This document shows positions 1 through 9,550 of a DNA stretch of 64,000 bases, one piece after another. The DNA is from Cantharellus purpuraceus. Lineage: Eukaryota > Basidiomycota > Agaricomycetes > Cantharellales > Hydnaceae. Location of the stretch: positions 62,001-126,000 of the forward strand of contig JALBUN010000050.1 in assembly GCA_025174535.1 (NCBI GenBank). The letters are read 5' to 3'. The notes below the pieces were generated by a model that ran no database searches, was not told the origin of the DNA, and saw only the letters and a list, made by a program, of their open reading frames with translations. Position numbers and translations under genes: made by a program. Every line of letters starts with the position of its first letter. Within the stretch, counting starts at the first letter, position 1.

Positions 1-763
1 TGGAGACAGATCACTAAGACAATAAGGTGTATTTGTTGTGGATGCTGACTGAAGTCCTCATGTGACTCAGGGTCAATTTACCTTTGGAGCTGTAGGGAAG
101 ATGGTATTGGTGGATGTTTCTATTGTTCTTTTATATGACTCACCCCTGTTTCATCTTTTAATTCATTCATACACGACTTACTCATCCTTGTTCTATTTTT
201 GGTTCTTTTATTACTCATCACCCCCTATTCTTATAAAGATTACCCCTATCTGTCACTTCATTTCTCCATGATTTCCCCATTAGTAGTTCAACTTCACACA
301 CTTTGTCAGCTGGCTTGATCAGCATTTCTTGCATCGTGTCGCATCATTTGCTCCTGATATTGTGTTGTTGTGCCCTGGGGATTTGTATATAAAAGGGCGC
401 TAGTTTTCGCCTTTGAGATAAATCAACAAGTTTTCAGCCAACGCTCTAAAGTCAAAGTCCACGCTCTAAGTCTACACTCTATGCTCTATATCACAATCCA
501 TCATCTCTACACTGAGACAAAGCACCTTGGTTCAATGATCAGATTTCCCTCTGCCACCAAGAGGTTGCATCTCCTGAAACCAGCTTTTGCATACCTCCCA
601 ACTGGGCTCTGCATTGTCATCCAGTCACAGAGCACAATCAGCCATCTGGACCGTCCTTTTTGCTCCCACCCTCATCCAACCACAGAGCACTATTTCACTT
701 TCCTGTTACTCAGTGCTACCTCTACCCCTCAACCTGATTGATCTTTGGAGTGCTGAACAACTG
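1..763. other. Unassigned AT-rich repeat-like DNA with a TATA-type promoter
   Basis: No protein domain is recognisable on either strand. The stretch contains a strong TATA box near 386 followed by direct repeats of an 'acgctctaa' motif (around 443-475), an arrangement common in LTR promoters. It abuts a family-A LTR fragment on its right. It may be part of another LTR retroelement whose left end lies outside the window; I found no matching second copy here, so this is only inference. Confidence 0.3.
386..395 (+). promoter_or_regulatory. TATA box (TATATAAAAG)
   Basis: A canonical TATA box TATATAAAAG directly precedes a GC-rich step and a pyrimidine/A-rich leader. No intact gene follows within 600 bp, so it most likely drove a retroelement transcript. 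Confidence 0.4.
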
Positions 764-1245
764 TGTTACACACCGTCTGTTTGTTAGGACCGTTGCGTGC
801 AGGCTTATAGGATCTATTCCATAAGCGAACCGACAGCACCCTCACTAATACCAGTGTCCAAGATTTTGGAGACAGAGTACGACTTAGATAGTTAGGATTG
901 GACTTAGGAACTAGGTGTGATTCGATATTTGAACTGGGGATGAAGTCCCCAGTCAGACAGCTTAAATACATATTCAAAATCTAATAATAATTACTCCGGT
1001 GATGGGTCTCTGAGGCCAACAGCCTTACATGAGTATGTCCAAGTCCAATGGGGACAGATGTCTGGGTTCCTATGGTGATGCTGATACATCAATCAGAACC
1101 AAACATGGATGGGTGAGATTTGGCGGTGACAATCCAACAGATAAATGGAGATGTGATGGTTTCCAAATAGAGTATAGATTTCATATGCACAGGGATCTGA
1201 GTGGATCAGATGGGGATCTGGGCATTAATGAATATAGTCATAACA
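764..1245 (+). repeat. Family A solo LTR, diverged or truncated copy (A1)
   Basis: From about 834 to the terminal CATAACA at 1245 this is a close copy of the family A elements at 3154-3686 and 6425-7058. Shared blocks include 'ccctcactaatacc' and the 'ggatctgggcattaatgaat' end. The left 70 bp differ, although TGTTACAC at 764 resembles the family start. Flanks (aactg on the left, gtgga on the right) do not form a target-site duplication, so the left end is either rearranged or belongs to a different subfamily. Confidence 0.6.
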
Positions 1246-1720
1246 GTGGAGGTGAGAATCGGTGAGGTGAAGAAAGGTGCTAAACTACTGGACATATTGT
1301 GAATAATAAACTATGAGGTTCAACATAATGTGTAAATAGTCTGGAGTCTGGGATCTGGGATCCATGGGAGTAGAAGATAAGTCTCTCCCATGGATCCCCC
1401 TGTCTATATACAGTTGGACACCAAACAAGACCAGAATGATTGGTCATTGTTGGGTCACTCTGCAACACATATATATACTAAAACTAGAGTGGATGTGGAC
1501 AGAACAATGAACAGATGTGGCACAGAAGTCTACACATGAATAAAGCAAAGTGGAAGAGTGACTGAATGGATGTGGTGGGTGGAATAGATCATGTGCATCC
1601 TCCAGAGAACATGGTCAAATGTTTTGGTCTGAATCAGTAGTTTCTCACTAGCACCTTTGGCCCTGTCATTAACTGGTACCCTCACTGGAAGCTGATGTGC
1701 CTGGTGACTGGCATGTCTTC
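1246..1720. other. Spacer between LTR fragment A1 and the copia element; no gene seen
   Basis: Only short chance ORFs occur. It holds a hairpin-like pair, 'gatccatggga' near 1359 and 'tcccatggatc' near 1388, that could be the core of a decayed element. No domain, LTR end or target duplication could be identified. Confidence 0.4.
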
Positions 1721-2701
1721 TGTTGATATCTGACTAGTATCAGTCTCAGTTGTGATTCAGACAACTCAGTTGTATTATTACCTGACTATTATCAGTCTAC
1801 ACAGTCTAATAAGTATACATGTGTATCACTATGATGAATATTTGTTGAGAAATAAATTCATGATGGTGCCGGGCAAATCTGTGTGAAGTATAATCCAAAT
1901 AGCAAGTGGGGAAGTGATGTGGACTGGGTTTATGCACAGTCTAATGAAATATATACTTGAGTAGTATCTTCCTACAAAATTTGAAATGATTCAGTGGATC
2001 CTTCGTTTAGATATGAGCAATTTAAGTATGCAGCAGAGACTGGTGGTTTGAAATTGAGTAAATGCTTAATAGTGAGCAACCCAATGAAGTTCTGGCTTTG
2101 TAATTTGGGATTTGAGTAGATGTTGCAATATTCTAGTGGAATATGCAAAAGATTGGAGAAAGTCGCATTTTTTCTGGAGTTATTCCAGATACAAATAGTT
2201 CAGATACAAGACACACAGAAATATTGAGAGTTAATTCTCTAGTCTATTGCATATCTAGCTAGGCATATTTATACAAGATATGCATGCTAATAACTCATGA
2301 TAAAAGTTCTGTGTCATGTGAATAAAGGGAAAGTGATTTATGATAAAAATGAAATGGGGGTGATGTCAAATAGGGAAAAATGACGAAATAAATCAAAAGA
2401 AAATTATAGTGAATGTCTGGATGATTGTGGAGCTTACAGGGGCTCCTCCTTTTCCCTCTCAGTCATTTCCCCTCATCTCCTTATCCCCTCCTGACCTCCT
2501 GAGCCTCCTATGTGCTCCTATCCCTCCTATCCCCTCTGTTCCCCCTCTCCTCCTTTCTCCCCAGAAGTCTGGCTTTCCAAATAACAATATTAACTCACCT
2601 CAGTTGTGGTTCAGACAACTGAGGGAAAAATGCTAATAAGTGCTTAGCTGTCTCATCAATAGCATTGGCATCTATGTATCTTGTTAGGATGAATCCCAAC
2701 A
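1721..2701 (-). repeat. 3' LTR of the copia element, interrupted by a solo LTR
   Basis: On the minus strand it begins TGTTGGGATT right after the polypurine tract and ends GATATCAACA. Its two arms (1721-1842 and 2592-2701) match the right LTR at 9568-9801, giving about 232 bp once the 744-bp insertion and one target duplication are subtracted. Every CpG present in the outer arm of the right LTR is TpG or CpA here. Confidence 0.9.
1843..2586. mobile_element. Solo-LTR-like insertion, family C (744 bp)
   Basis: The insert starts TGTTGAG and ends AATAACA, so it has TG...CA termini with a TGTT/AACA inverted tip. It is flanked by perfect direct repeats ATATT at 1838-1842 and 2587-2591. The intact right LTR of the host element has the empty site (gatattaactc) at the same position, which proves insertion after the host integrated. 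There is no coding potential, hence a solo LTR or a short non-autonomous LTR element. Its pyrimidine-rich end (2440-2570) is unusual. Confidence 0.85.
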
Positions 2702-2713
2702 CTCCCCCTCAAA
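2702..2713 (-). other. Polypurine tract of the copia element
   Basis: On the minus strand TTTGAGGGGGAG immediately precedes the TGTTGGG start of the 3' LTR, the position where plus-strand synthesis is primed in LTR retrotransposons. The pol stop codon (2714-2716) lies directly upstream. Confidence 0.85.
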
Positions 2714-3148
2714 CTAATGAGAACTTCCTTTTTCAATTATCCCCATGATTTCATGGAACTTCATATGTTTTGGGCCTGCAACTGCCTTTGTAAGTGCATC
2801 TGCTGGCATCTTGTGCATTGGTAGGTGTTTGAAAGCAATTTGGTCCATTTCAACCTGCTCCCTGACAAAGTGGTGTGCCACATTGATGTGTTTTGATCTT
2901 GCATGGAATGAGGGGTCTTTTGTAAGTGAGATGGTCCCTAGGTTATTGCAAAAAGTGTCATGGCTCTATTCTGTGGTAGAGCTAGGCACATGAGTAAGCT
3001 TCTCAACCAAAGAGCTTCTCTTGCACAGTGGTTTGTGGCCATATACTCTGCCTCACACGAAGAGGCAGCAATGGTTTGTTGCTTCTTGGAGCTCTATGAA
3101 ATAACTCCCCCTCCCAATGTGAATAGATAGCCAGATATTGATACCTGT
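2714..3148 (-). pseudogene. Copia RNase H domain, C-terminal part
   Basis: Minus-strand translation across frames gives RNase H blocks: a SWSSKKQ-like region decayed to IELQEATNH, then DPSFHARSKHI, VAHHFVREQVE and the hallmark MPADALTKA followed by GPKHMKF. Stops and frame changes break it. It continues leftwards into the pol stop at 2714-2716 and rightwards to the family A insertion at 3154, beyond which the same domain resumes at 3692. It would have degraded the RNA strand of the RNA-DNA hybrid during reverse transcription. Confidence 0.85.
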
Positions 3149-3153
3149 TTGGG

Positions 3154-3686
3154 TGTTACGCACTAGGTCCAATTGGGGGTCGGAGATTGGGTCGGAGGTC
3201 GGGTCAGAGGTCGGGTCGGAGGTCGGGTCAAGTTGGAGCACGTTGTGGGGGTCGGAACAGACTTGGCTTCAGCTTATGTGCTGTGCCCTCACTAATACCG
3301 GTGTCTGAGATTTTAGAGATGGAGTACAACTTAGAGAATTAGGATCGGACTTAGGAACTAGGTGTGATTCAATATTCAAACTGGGAATGAAGTCCCCAGT
3401 CGGACAACTTAAATACATATTTTGAAATCTAATAATAATTACTCCGGTGATGGGTCTCCGAGGCTGAGGGCCTTACATGAGTCCGAGTCCGATGGGGACG
3501 GATGTCCAGGTTCCTATGGTGATGCTGATGCATCAATCGGAACCAGAGATGGATGGGCAGAATCAGTGGTGACAATCGGACAGGTAGATGGAGATGGCGG
3601 TTTCCAAATGGAGTATAGATTTCATATGCGCGGGGATCTGAGTGGATTGGACAGGGATCTGGGCATTAATGAATATGGTCATAACA
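3154..3686 (+). mobile_element. Solo LTR, family A copy A2 (533 bp)
   Basis: Begins TGTTACGCACTAGG and ends GGTCATAACA, flanked by perfect 5-bp duplications TTGGG (3149-3153 and 3687-3691). It sits inside the RNase H domain, splitting it. About 130 bp in, it shares over 400 bp with A1 and with the inverted copy A3. It contains a short minisatellite based on the 12-mer GGGTCGGAGGTC. With no internal domain and TG...CA ends, it is best read as the product of LTR-LTR recombination. Confidence 0.88.
3175..3236 (+). repeat. Short GGGTCGGAGGTC minisatellite inside A2
   Basis: About five imperfect 12-bp units. The homologous site in A3 has twelve units in which both CpG dinucleotides of the unit have become TpG. 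Confidence 0.8.
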
Positions 3687-3691
3687 TTGGG

Positions 3692-3872
3692 TCATTTACC
3701 CAATTGGAATCAGTGTATCCAGTTAGTCTTATGTCATCTCTTCCTCCTAGTACCAGGGAGTGATCCCTAGTTCCTTTTAGGTATCTTATTACACACTTTG
3801 CTGCCTCCCAATGTTGATGCCCTGGGTTAGATGAGTACTGGCTCAGTTGCTGTACCACAAAACTGATATCAG
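3692..3872 (-). pseudogene. Copia RT C-terminus / RNase H start
   Basis: A continuous minus-strand frame reads RPDISFVVQQLSQYSSNP, HWEAAKCVIRYLKGT and LTGYTDSNWVNDP. These are the classic copia connection-to-RNase H blocks, with the first RNase H aspartate in YTDSNW. It is bounded by family A2 on the left and family B1 on the right, and is the best-preserved stretch of the pol gene. Confidence 0.88.
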
Positions 3873-3877
3873 GCCAG

Positions 3878-4497
3878 TGTTACATCCTGTAACACCAAGT
3901 CCAATCTCTGGACTCAATCTCTATCTCCATCTCCATCCCCCTACTTCACCTCCGTCAACTCCACCTTCATCAACTCCAAACACCTTTTCTTATTGTTCTC
4001 CATAAGTAGTTTCTTCTTATGGGGTACAACAAACTCCTTATTTTATATTGCTTAGTATAGTTCAGACTTGGGTCCAAACTCCAACTCCTTTCCATGTTGT
4101 ACTCCATATCCATCTTATTGTTTTTCATTTTAGTTTTAGCATTCAATTCTCCACATACTTATATGGGCTACTTTCTGTCTATTACAGTAGTTCATATATC
4201 AACCAAGATTTGCCCCATCAACTTCTTGGTTGCTAGCTTCTTGACAAGTACCCTCTTGACAAGTCAAACTCTGGATCCCTGATCCAACTCCATACTCAAA
4301 ACTCCAAAATATTGGACCGACGATCTGAGGGGGTGCAACACACAAGTTGAAGCCAAGTCCACTTAATCCAACTCAATAGTATTGCTCCCACTCTGTCTCC
4401 AGTTGAACTGGAACAGTAACATCCCACTCCTCTCTATTACTAGCAGCCTAACTCCAGTTACTCCTTTTGAACTTCCAAGCATTCCAGCACCTTAACA
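3878..4497 (+). mobile_element. Solo LTR, family B copy B1 (620 bp)
   Basis: Begins TGTTACATCCTG and ends CACCTTAACA, flanked by perfect duplications GCCAG (3873-3877 and 4498-4502). It is inserted in the reverse transcriptase domain of the copia element. An inverted copy with the same termini and matching sequence along its whole length lies at 7246-7867. No ORF with a recognisable domain is present. Confidence 0.9.
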
Positions 4498-4502
4498 GCC
4501 AG

Positions 4503-5480
4503 GTGGTTATCGCCACATACATGAGCAACCCTACAGCAATTTGGTCTTTGACATCTCCTGCCTTTCCTTTTCATTGACAGGGCACATTTTTTCAGATAAT
4601 CATGTCCCTGTTTCAAGTGGAGTAGTGAATGGATATGCCTCTTGCATTTTGAAGCATGCCATGACTGTGTCTATATATGACACCTGAGATAAGGAGACTG
4701 TCCTGTTTTTTTTGGTTGCATGTGATTGCCACTCCTAGGAGCCAATGTACGTTTCCTTTATCTCAAACACGCCCTCCAGACCAGCTTCCAATCTTCCCAT
4801 TTCTGCCTCTGAACTTGCACATGCCAGCATATTGTCGACATGGATGGCCACAATAGAAGAGTCTCCATTTGAGGTTCAAGTATAAATGCAATGATCAGCT
4901 GAGGTACAGTTATACCCAAAACTGGTCATTGCAGTATGGAGTTTCTTGTTCCACTGATGTCCTCCTTGTTTTAAACCATACAGCCCCTTTTTAAGCAGTG
5001 CTATGTGGTCCTCTTTGCCTGGTTCTTCATATCCCTTTGGCTGCCACATGAATATTTCCTCCTCTAGATCTCCATATAGGAACACTGTCTTCACATCAAA
5101 TTGCCACATTATCCAGTCTCATTGGGCACCAATGTGAAGTATTGCTCTTATTCCTTCCATTCATGCCACTGGGGCAAAGGTATCAGTATAATCCATCCCT
5201 GCAACCTGTGTAAAACCCTGTGTTCTACTTCATCACCTTCCGCATTCCATTTGATGTGACATATTGGTCAGCAGCCAATGACTTTTCTGCCTTTTGGTAT
5301 GAGTGCTGGAGCAACTAGTTTCCACACCTTCCAATCTCTGATTGATCCCATCTCTTTTATCATCCCTTTCTTTCATTTAGGCTTGTCTTTCGACTGCATT
5401 GCCTCAGCCCATGTCTTTGGGTCTCTTGGATCATTGTCTACCAATGTTGCCAGTACATTATCTATTCATGAGGCCTCTCA
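4503..5480 (-). pseudogene. Copia reverse transcriptase (RVT_2), decayed
   Basis: Reading right to left, the minus strand shows the RVT_2 start (DPKTWAEAMQSKDKPK, then GRKVIGC), a decayed middle, the block MWQFDVKTVFLYGDLEEEIF, KGLYGLKQGG, and then the catalytic region. The normal YVDDM active site reads HVDNM, so one catalytic aspartate has become asparagine. The C-terminal block (TYIGS, YRHSHGMLQNA, GLLMYVAI) runs to the B1 insertion. Several stops and frameshifts are present. An intact enzyme would copy the element RNA into DNA. Confidence 0.9.
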
Positions 5481-5534
5481 TGGCTGCTCCTGCTGCTGAT
5501 ACCCATGGTTCTTGGTTTGAGCATCTGGGAGGGG

Positions 5535-6419
5535 CTAGGGTTTGGGTTGGAACTGGTGTTGTCCCCCCTCAATCCCAGGATTCTGATCCTGGGGTTGTAT
5601 GGTTCCTGTGCTTTCATTGTCCTCTAGTGGTTGGTCATCAATTATTATATCTTCTGCTTCTGATTCCTCTTCCATATTTTCCACAGTATTGTTTGGATAT
5701 TGGTCATTCTCTTCCATCTCTATAGTTAAATCTAGAGGTTTGGAAATGGTGTCTTGTGACTCAATGAATGTAATATGGTATGATGTGATGATCTGCTTGG
5801 TTTGTTGGTTCTAATATCAGTAGGTTTTAGAATTTGTAGAATATCTCACCAGCACACACTCCTCTGAGTGTTGATATATCTTTGGGTTGGCTTTGTTCTG
5901 GATAAGGACAAATGCTCTGCAGCCATAAGGGCTTCTTTCCATATAATGCTTCATATGAGGTATCCCCTTGAGTGCACAGGTTGGTGTCCATTGTGCTAGA
6001 TAAAAAGCTGCCATGGTGCACTCACCCCATAAATTTGGTGGGAGTTTTGCATCTGATCACATTGCTCATGCCCTACCCATGATTGTCTGGTGTAAGTGCT
6101 CTGATTTTCCATTTTGTGCTGAGGTGTATGATGCCATATATTGGTGTGTAATACCTTCTTTACTTAGCATTGCCTTGTAGTTTAAGGCAGTATACTCTCC
6201 TCCATCTGTGCGCACAATACCAAGTTTCTTTCCAGTCTCCCATTCCACCTCAGCCTTCCAATCTTGAAAAACATGTGTGGCATCTGATTTGTTTTTGAGG
6301 GTGAACCCCCATGGATAACAAGAATAGTCATCTACTATGTTCATTAGATAGATAGCTCCCCCAAGTGAGGGGATATCCTCTGGACCCATTAGGTCCAAAT
6401 AAACTATCTCCAATGGTGC
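5535..6419 (-). pseudogene. Copia integrase core and C-terminal region plus acidic linker
   Basis: Starting at 6419 the frame gives APLEIVYLDLMGPED, VRTDGGEYT and AQNGKSEHLHQTI, which supply the D, D and E of the DDE catalytic triad. Past this the frame meets two TGA codons between about 6020 and 6066 within an otherwise alignable stretch (SDAKLPPNLWGECTMAAFYL). One of them lies where RAR is expected, consistent with CGA-to-TGA transitions. The C-terminal part (5817-6014) and a Glu/Asp-rich linker (5535-5717) lead towards RT. Integrase would join the cDNA to the host chromosome. Confidence 0.88.
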
Positions 6420-6424
6420 CTTTG

Positions 6425-7058
6425 TGTTATGCCTATATTCATTAACGTCCAGATCCCCATCCAATCCACTCAGATCCCCACGCATATGAAATCTATACTC
6501 TATTTGGAAACCGCCATCTCCATCTACCTGTCCGATTGTCACCACCAATTCCGCCCATCCATCTCCGGTTCCAATTGATGCATCAGCATCACCATAGGAA
6601 CCTGGACATCTGTCCCCATCGGACTTGGACATACTCATGTAAGGCCCTCGGCCTCAGAGACCCATCACCAGAGTAATTATTATTAGATTTCAAAATATGT
6701 ATTTAAGTTGCCCGACTGGGGACTTCATTCCCCAGTTTGAATATTGAATCACACCTAGTTCCTAAGTCTGATCCTAACTCTCTAAGTTGTACTCCGTCTC
6801 CAAAATCTCAGACACCAGTATTAGTGAGGGCGCAGCACATAAGCTGAAGCCAAGTCTGTTCTGACCCCCATGACATGCTCCGACTCCAACCCAACCTCCA
6901 ACCCAACTTCAACCCAACCTCCAACCCAACCTCCAACCCAACCTCCAACCCAACCTCCAACCCAACCTCCAACCCAACCTCCAACCCAACCTCCAACCCA
7001 ACCTCCAACCCAACCTCCAACCCAACCTCCAACCCCCAATCGGACCTAGTGCATAACA
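6425..7058 (-). mobile_element. Solo LTR, family A copy A3, inverted (634 bp)
   Basis: On the plus strand it runs TGTTATGCC ... GTGCATAACA and is flanked by perfect duplications CTTTG (6420-6424 and 7059-7063). It splits the integrase between the zinc-binding N-terminus and the catalytic core. It is the reverse complement of A1/A2 over more than 400 bp and is longer than A2 because of an expanded 12-bp minisatellite. A 190-residue ORF across its left end is an artefact that fuses LTR and integrase. Confidence 0.9.
6888..7030. repeat. 12-bp minisatellite AACCCAACCTCC, about 12 units
   Basis: Ten perfect tandem units occupy 6911-7030, preceded by one unit at 6888-6899 and one 11-bp variant unit. 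It is confined to solo LTR A3. Translation gives meaningless Thr-Asn-Pro or Gly-Trp-Val repeats in long chance ORFs. Confidence 0.95.
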
Positions 7059-7063
7059 CTTTG

Positions 7064-7240
7064 CCCTCTCCCCCTCCTGTCTATGTGGAACTGGTTTTTT
7101 AGCTTGCCAAGGATACAGTGTTCACATACAGGTGGGGGATTTGAGAGATCTACAAGCATACCTTTGACCATTTTTTGCTTCACTATATTGAGTATGGCCT
7201 GATAGCCCACATGACCTAAGTGTTTGTGCCAAGTACTCAG
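7064..7240 (-). pseudogene. Copia GAG-preintegrase / integrase zinc finger
   Basis: An open minus-strand frame reads TLSTWHKHLGHVGYQAI, later KGMLVDLSNPPPVCEHCILG. The His-His-Cys-Cys set (HKHLGH ... CEHC) is the N-terminal zinc-binding motif of copia integrase. The segment lies between solo LTRs A3 and B2, so this exon-sized piece is an island of host-element sequence. Confidence 0.85.
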
Positions 7241-7245
7241 TGTTG

Positions 7246-7867
7246 TGTTAAGGGCTGGAAAACTCAGAGTTCAAAGGAGATAACCAGAGTTTGGCTGCTA
7301 GTGAAGAAGAGGAAGAGACTTTACTGTTCCAGTTCAACCAGAGACAGAATGAAACAATAACTATTGAGTCAGATTGAGTGGACTTGGCTTCAACTTGTGT
7401 GTTGTGCCCCCTCAGATCATCAGTCCAATATTTCAGAGTTCAGAGTATGGAGTTGGATCAAGGATCTGGAGTTTGGCTTGTCAAGAAGGTACTTGTCAAG
7501 AAGCTAGCAACCAAGAAGTTGATGGGGCAAATCTTAGTTGAACTACTGTAATAGACAGAGAGTAGCCCATATAAGTATGTGGAGAATTGAATGATGAAAC
7601 TAAAAACAATAAGACAATAGGATGGATATGGAGTACAACACAGAAAGGAGTTTGGAGTTCAGACCCAAGTCCGAACTAAACCAAGCAATATAAAAGAAGA
7701 AGATTTGTTGTAACCCATAAGAAGAAACTACTTATAAGGAGAACAATAATGAAGTTCAGGGTTGATGGAGGTGGAGTTGATGGAGGTGGAGATGACAGAG
7801 AAGGGAGATGAAGGAGATGGAGATGAAGGAGATCCAGAGATCGGACTTGGTGTTACAGGATGTAACA
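7246..7867 (-). mobile_element. Solo LTR, family B copy B2, inverted (622 bp)
   Basis: Plus-strand ends are TGTTAAGGGCTGG and GGATGTAACA, flanked by perfect duplications TGTTG (7241-7245 and 7868-7872). It is the reverse complement of B1 at 3878-4497 throughout. It inserted in the copia protease-integrase junction. Together B1 and B2 make a 620-bp inverted repeat separated by about 2.7 kb. Confidence 0.9.
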
Positions 7868-7872
7868 TGTTG

Positions 7873-8315
7873 GCACCATATGGGCCAGGCATCCATAGTC
7901 AACATGTTGCTTGTACAGGACATCCTTGAGAATGATATAACACCCTCTTTCCATTCTGAGCTTTATCTTCCCCATGCCTATAGCTGCAATTGATGATCTG
8001 TTTACCCCCTTGATTGCTCTGCCTGCAATTGGTGTGGTTCAATGAAGTCTGATCTGTATGGTGAGCAAGATGATGTAGCTGCTGAGTCCATGTGATATGG
8101 GTATCCGTCAAATTTAGGTACTATGGTTGCATGTTCCTTTGCTGAGAGTGGGGCTATGTTTATGGATGACAAGGCTGTATCTTGGCTGTTTGACCCTGTC
8201 CACATTGTTGAGGGATTATCATACTTCATATATGATGATGAATTGACATGTGCCACCATTGAATAGTCTACATCATCATATGAACTGGCTATGGGGTGAG
8301 GAATGGCTGCCGCCA
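7873..8315 (-). pseudogene. Copia aspartic protease region, frameshifted
   Basis: The minus strand reads PYHMDSAATSSCSPYRSDFI, corresponding to the copia protease WxxDSGAS active site with Gly changed to Ala. Downstream, AAIGMGKIKLRME and ILKDVLY match the rest of the domain but lie in a different frame, so there is a frameshift at about 8000. The protease would cleave the Gag-Pol polyprotein. Confidence 0.82.
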
Positions 8316-8937
8316 CTATCTCATAGGTAGACTCTTCTGAGTCACTAGAGCTACTGTCCTGTGTAGCATTGACTTTTTCTTTTCAGATTTCTTCTTTGGG
8401 TCTTGCTTGTTCATTGGTCCCCCCAGCCTAAAACATTTCTCAAGAGTATGGTTTGTATAGCCACAGTTTATACAACCAGTCTTGGCCTTCTTCACCTTTG
8501 GCTTTGGTTGAGCCATGCATGCAGTGAAGACATTTTTCTCTTCTGCCTGTCCTTTGAGATGCTGAGCTTCATGCTCAAGCCTGTCTATAATCTTCTGTGA
8601 GGTGAGAGAGTCCATGGCGAGTAATGTCTTGAGCATTTCCCTCATCATTTCAAATTCTCCATCATCTCCCAGTGCATGTAGGAAAAACATTGCTTTCTAT
8701 TCCTCACAACTCAGTACACCAATCTCAAACAACTGGTTGATAACACCATTGAGTTTGTGAATGCTCTCAGTGATAAATTTTGGGGATGATTTTGTGAATT
8801 GAGTATGCAAAGCCATCCATAGGAGGTTCAGCTGACCAACTGTTACCTTCTCCCTAAACTTCTCTCTAAGCCATTCCCAAGCTTTTTCAGCCATCTCAAT
8901 GTCATCAAGATGATGTTGTAAAGTAGGGTGCATGGAT
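8316..8937 (-). pseudogene. Copia Gag, C-terminal part with zinc knuckle
   Basis: The upstream portion (8697-8933) resembles the UBN2/Gag family (AEKAWEWLREKFREKVTVGQ). The downstream portion (8316-8690) carries a CCHC zinc knuckle CINCGYTNHTLEKC (C-x2-C-x4-H-x4-C), expected to bind element RNA. A stop at 8694-8696 separates the two ORFs. The Gag N-terminus lies beyond the insertion at 8938-9237. Confidence 0.85.
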
Positions 8938-9237
8938 GTCTGTAAGTATGTGACTATGTTAATGGGTGTCTTAGTTCACACCGTTGTACAGAACTCAACC
9001 AAGTGTATTGGTTGGGTGATGTGCTATACAGTGTGGTAGTTACTAAGTTCTGTCTACTATATGTGGACCCACACAATGTACTTGGGTCCACTGGCTTACA
9101 TAATAACTATACATATGCACCCTATGGGTGCATATATCTATCAAAAAGACAGCATTCCTTAATGGAATGCTGCATACATCAATTATAACTATCTAGCTAT
9201 ATACTATAGTAAGTAAGTACCTTGGGTACTTACAGAC
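8938..9237. repeat. About 300-bp insertion in gag bounded by 11-bp inverted repeats
   Basis: GTCTGTAAGTA at 8938-8948 is the exact reverse complement of TACTTACAGAC at 9227-9237. The sequence between them interrupts the Gag fold. On the minus strand the ends read CT|GTAAGT and TTACAG|AC, matching intron donor and acceptor consensus. However, gag-like reading (TPINIVTYLQTSMHP) continues through the left repeat, so the true left boundary may be nearer 8970 and the repeat partly fortuitous. No clear target duplication was found. Confidence 0.5.
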
Positions 9238-9453
9238 TAGCTGCAGGTTGAAGCATTCCCAGTCTTCATAATCCTCCTTTGGCTTTGGCCTCTTTCCAGA
9301 AAAGAATGGCCAATATCCTCCCACTATGAGGTTCACTCTTGCCATACATGCCCAAGTTTCATACGAGTCCTCTGTTAATGCCTCAAACTTCTCCAGTTTG
9401 ATATACATCAGGAGAGGCACAGGAGATTGAATATTGGTTGCTAAGTTTGACAT
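9225..9453 (-). pseudogene. Copia Gag N-terminus
   Basis: The ORF starts MSNLATNIQSPVPLL at 9453 and contains the Gag pattern KFEALTEDSYETWACMARV ... WECFNLQLV (domain with W-W spacing seen in copia Gag). The last dozen codons of the open frame come from the insertion. The 5' LTR and primer-binding site lie about 100 bp upstream. Confidence 0.82.
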
Positions 9454-9550
9454 AGTTAGCAGTATATATCTGTCCTGTCATTTTTAGGGACATAGTTGTC
9501 TTGTGTTTCATCTAATATTGTGATATCAATCACCTGGTAGCTTTATATCT

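Noticed and set aside
764..1245. Treating A1 as a complete solo LTR with target duplication
   Set aside because: The right end matches, but the left end differs and flanks (aactg and gtgga) do not match, so completeness is not supported.
6066..6638. A 190-codon minus-strand ORF that looks like one long protein
   Set aside because: It fuses 70 residues of solo LTR A3 to copia integrase; the junction lies at the LTR end and target duplication (6420-6425), so the N-terminal part is not a real protein.
6808..7102. Gly-Trp-Val / Thr-Asn-Pro repeat ORFs
   Set aside because: Products of the 12-bp minisatellite, open in several frames because the unit length is a multiple of three; no coding evidence.
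8938..9237. Spliceable intron that restores gag
   Set aside because: Joining CT|GTAAGT to TTACAG|A shifts the frame relative to the downstream TSMHPTLQ block, so gag would not be restored.
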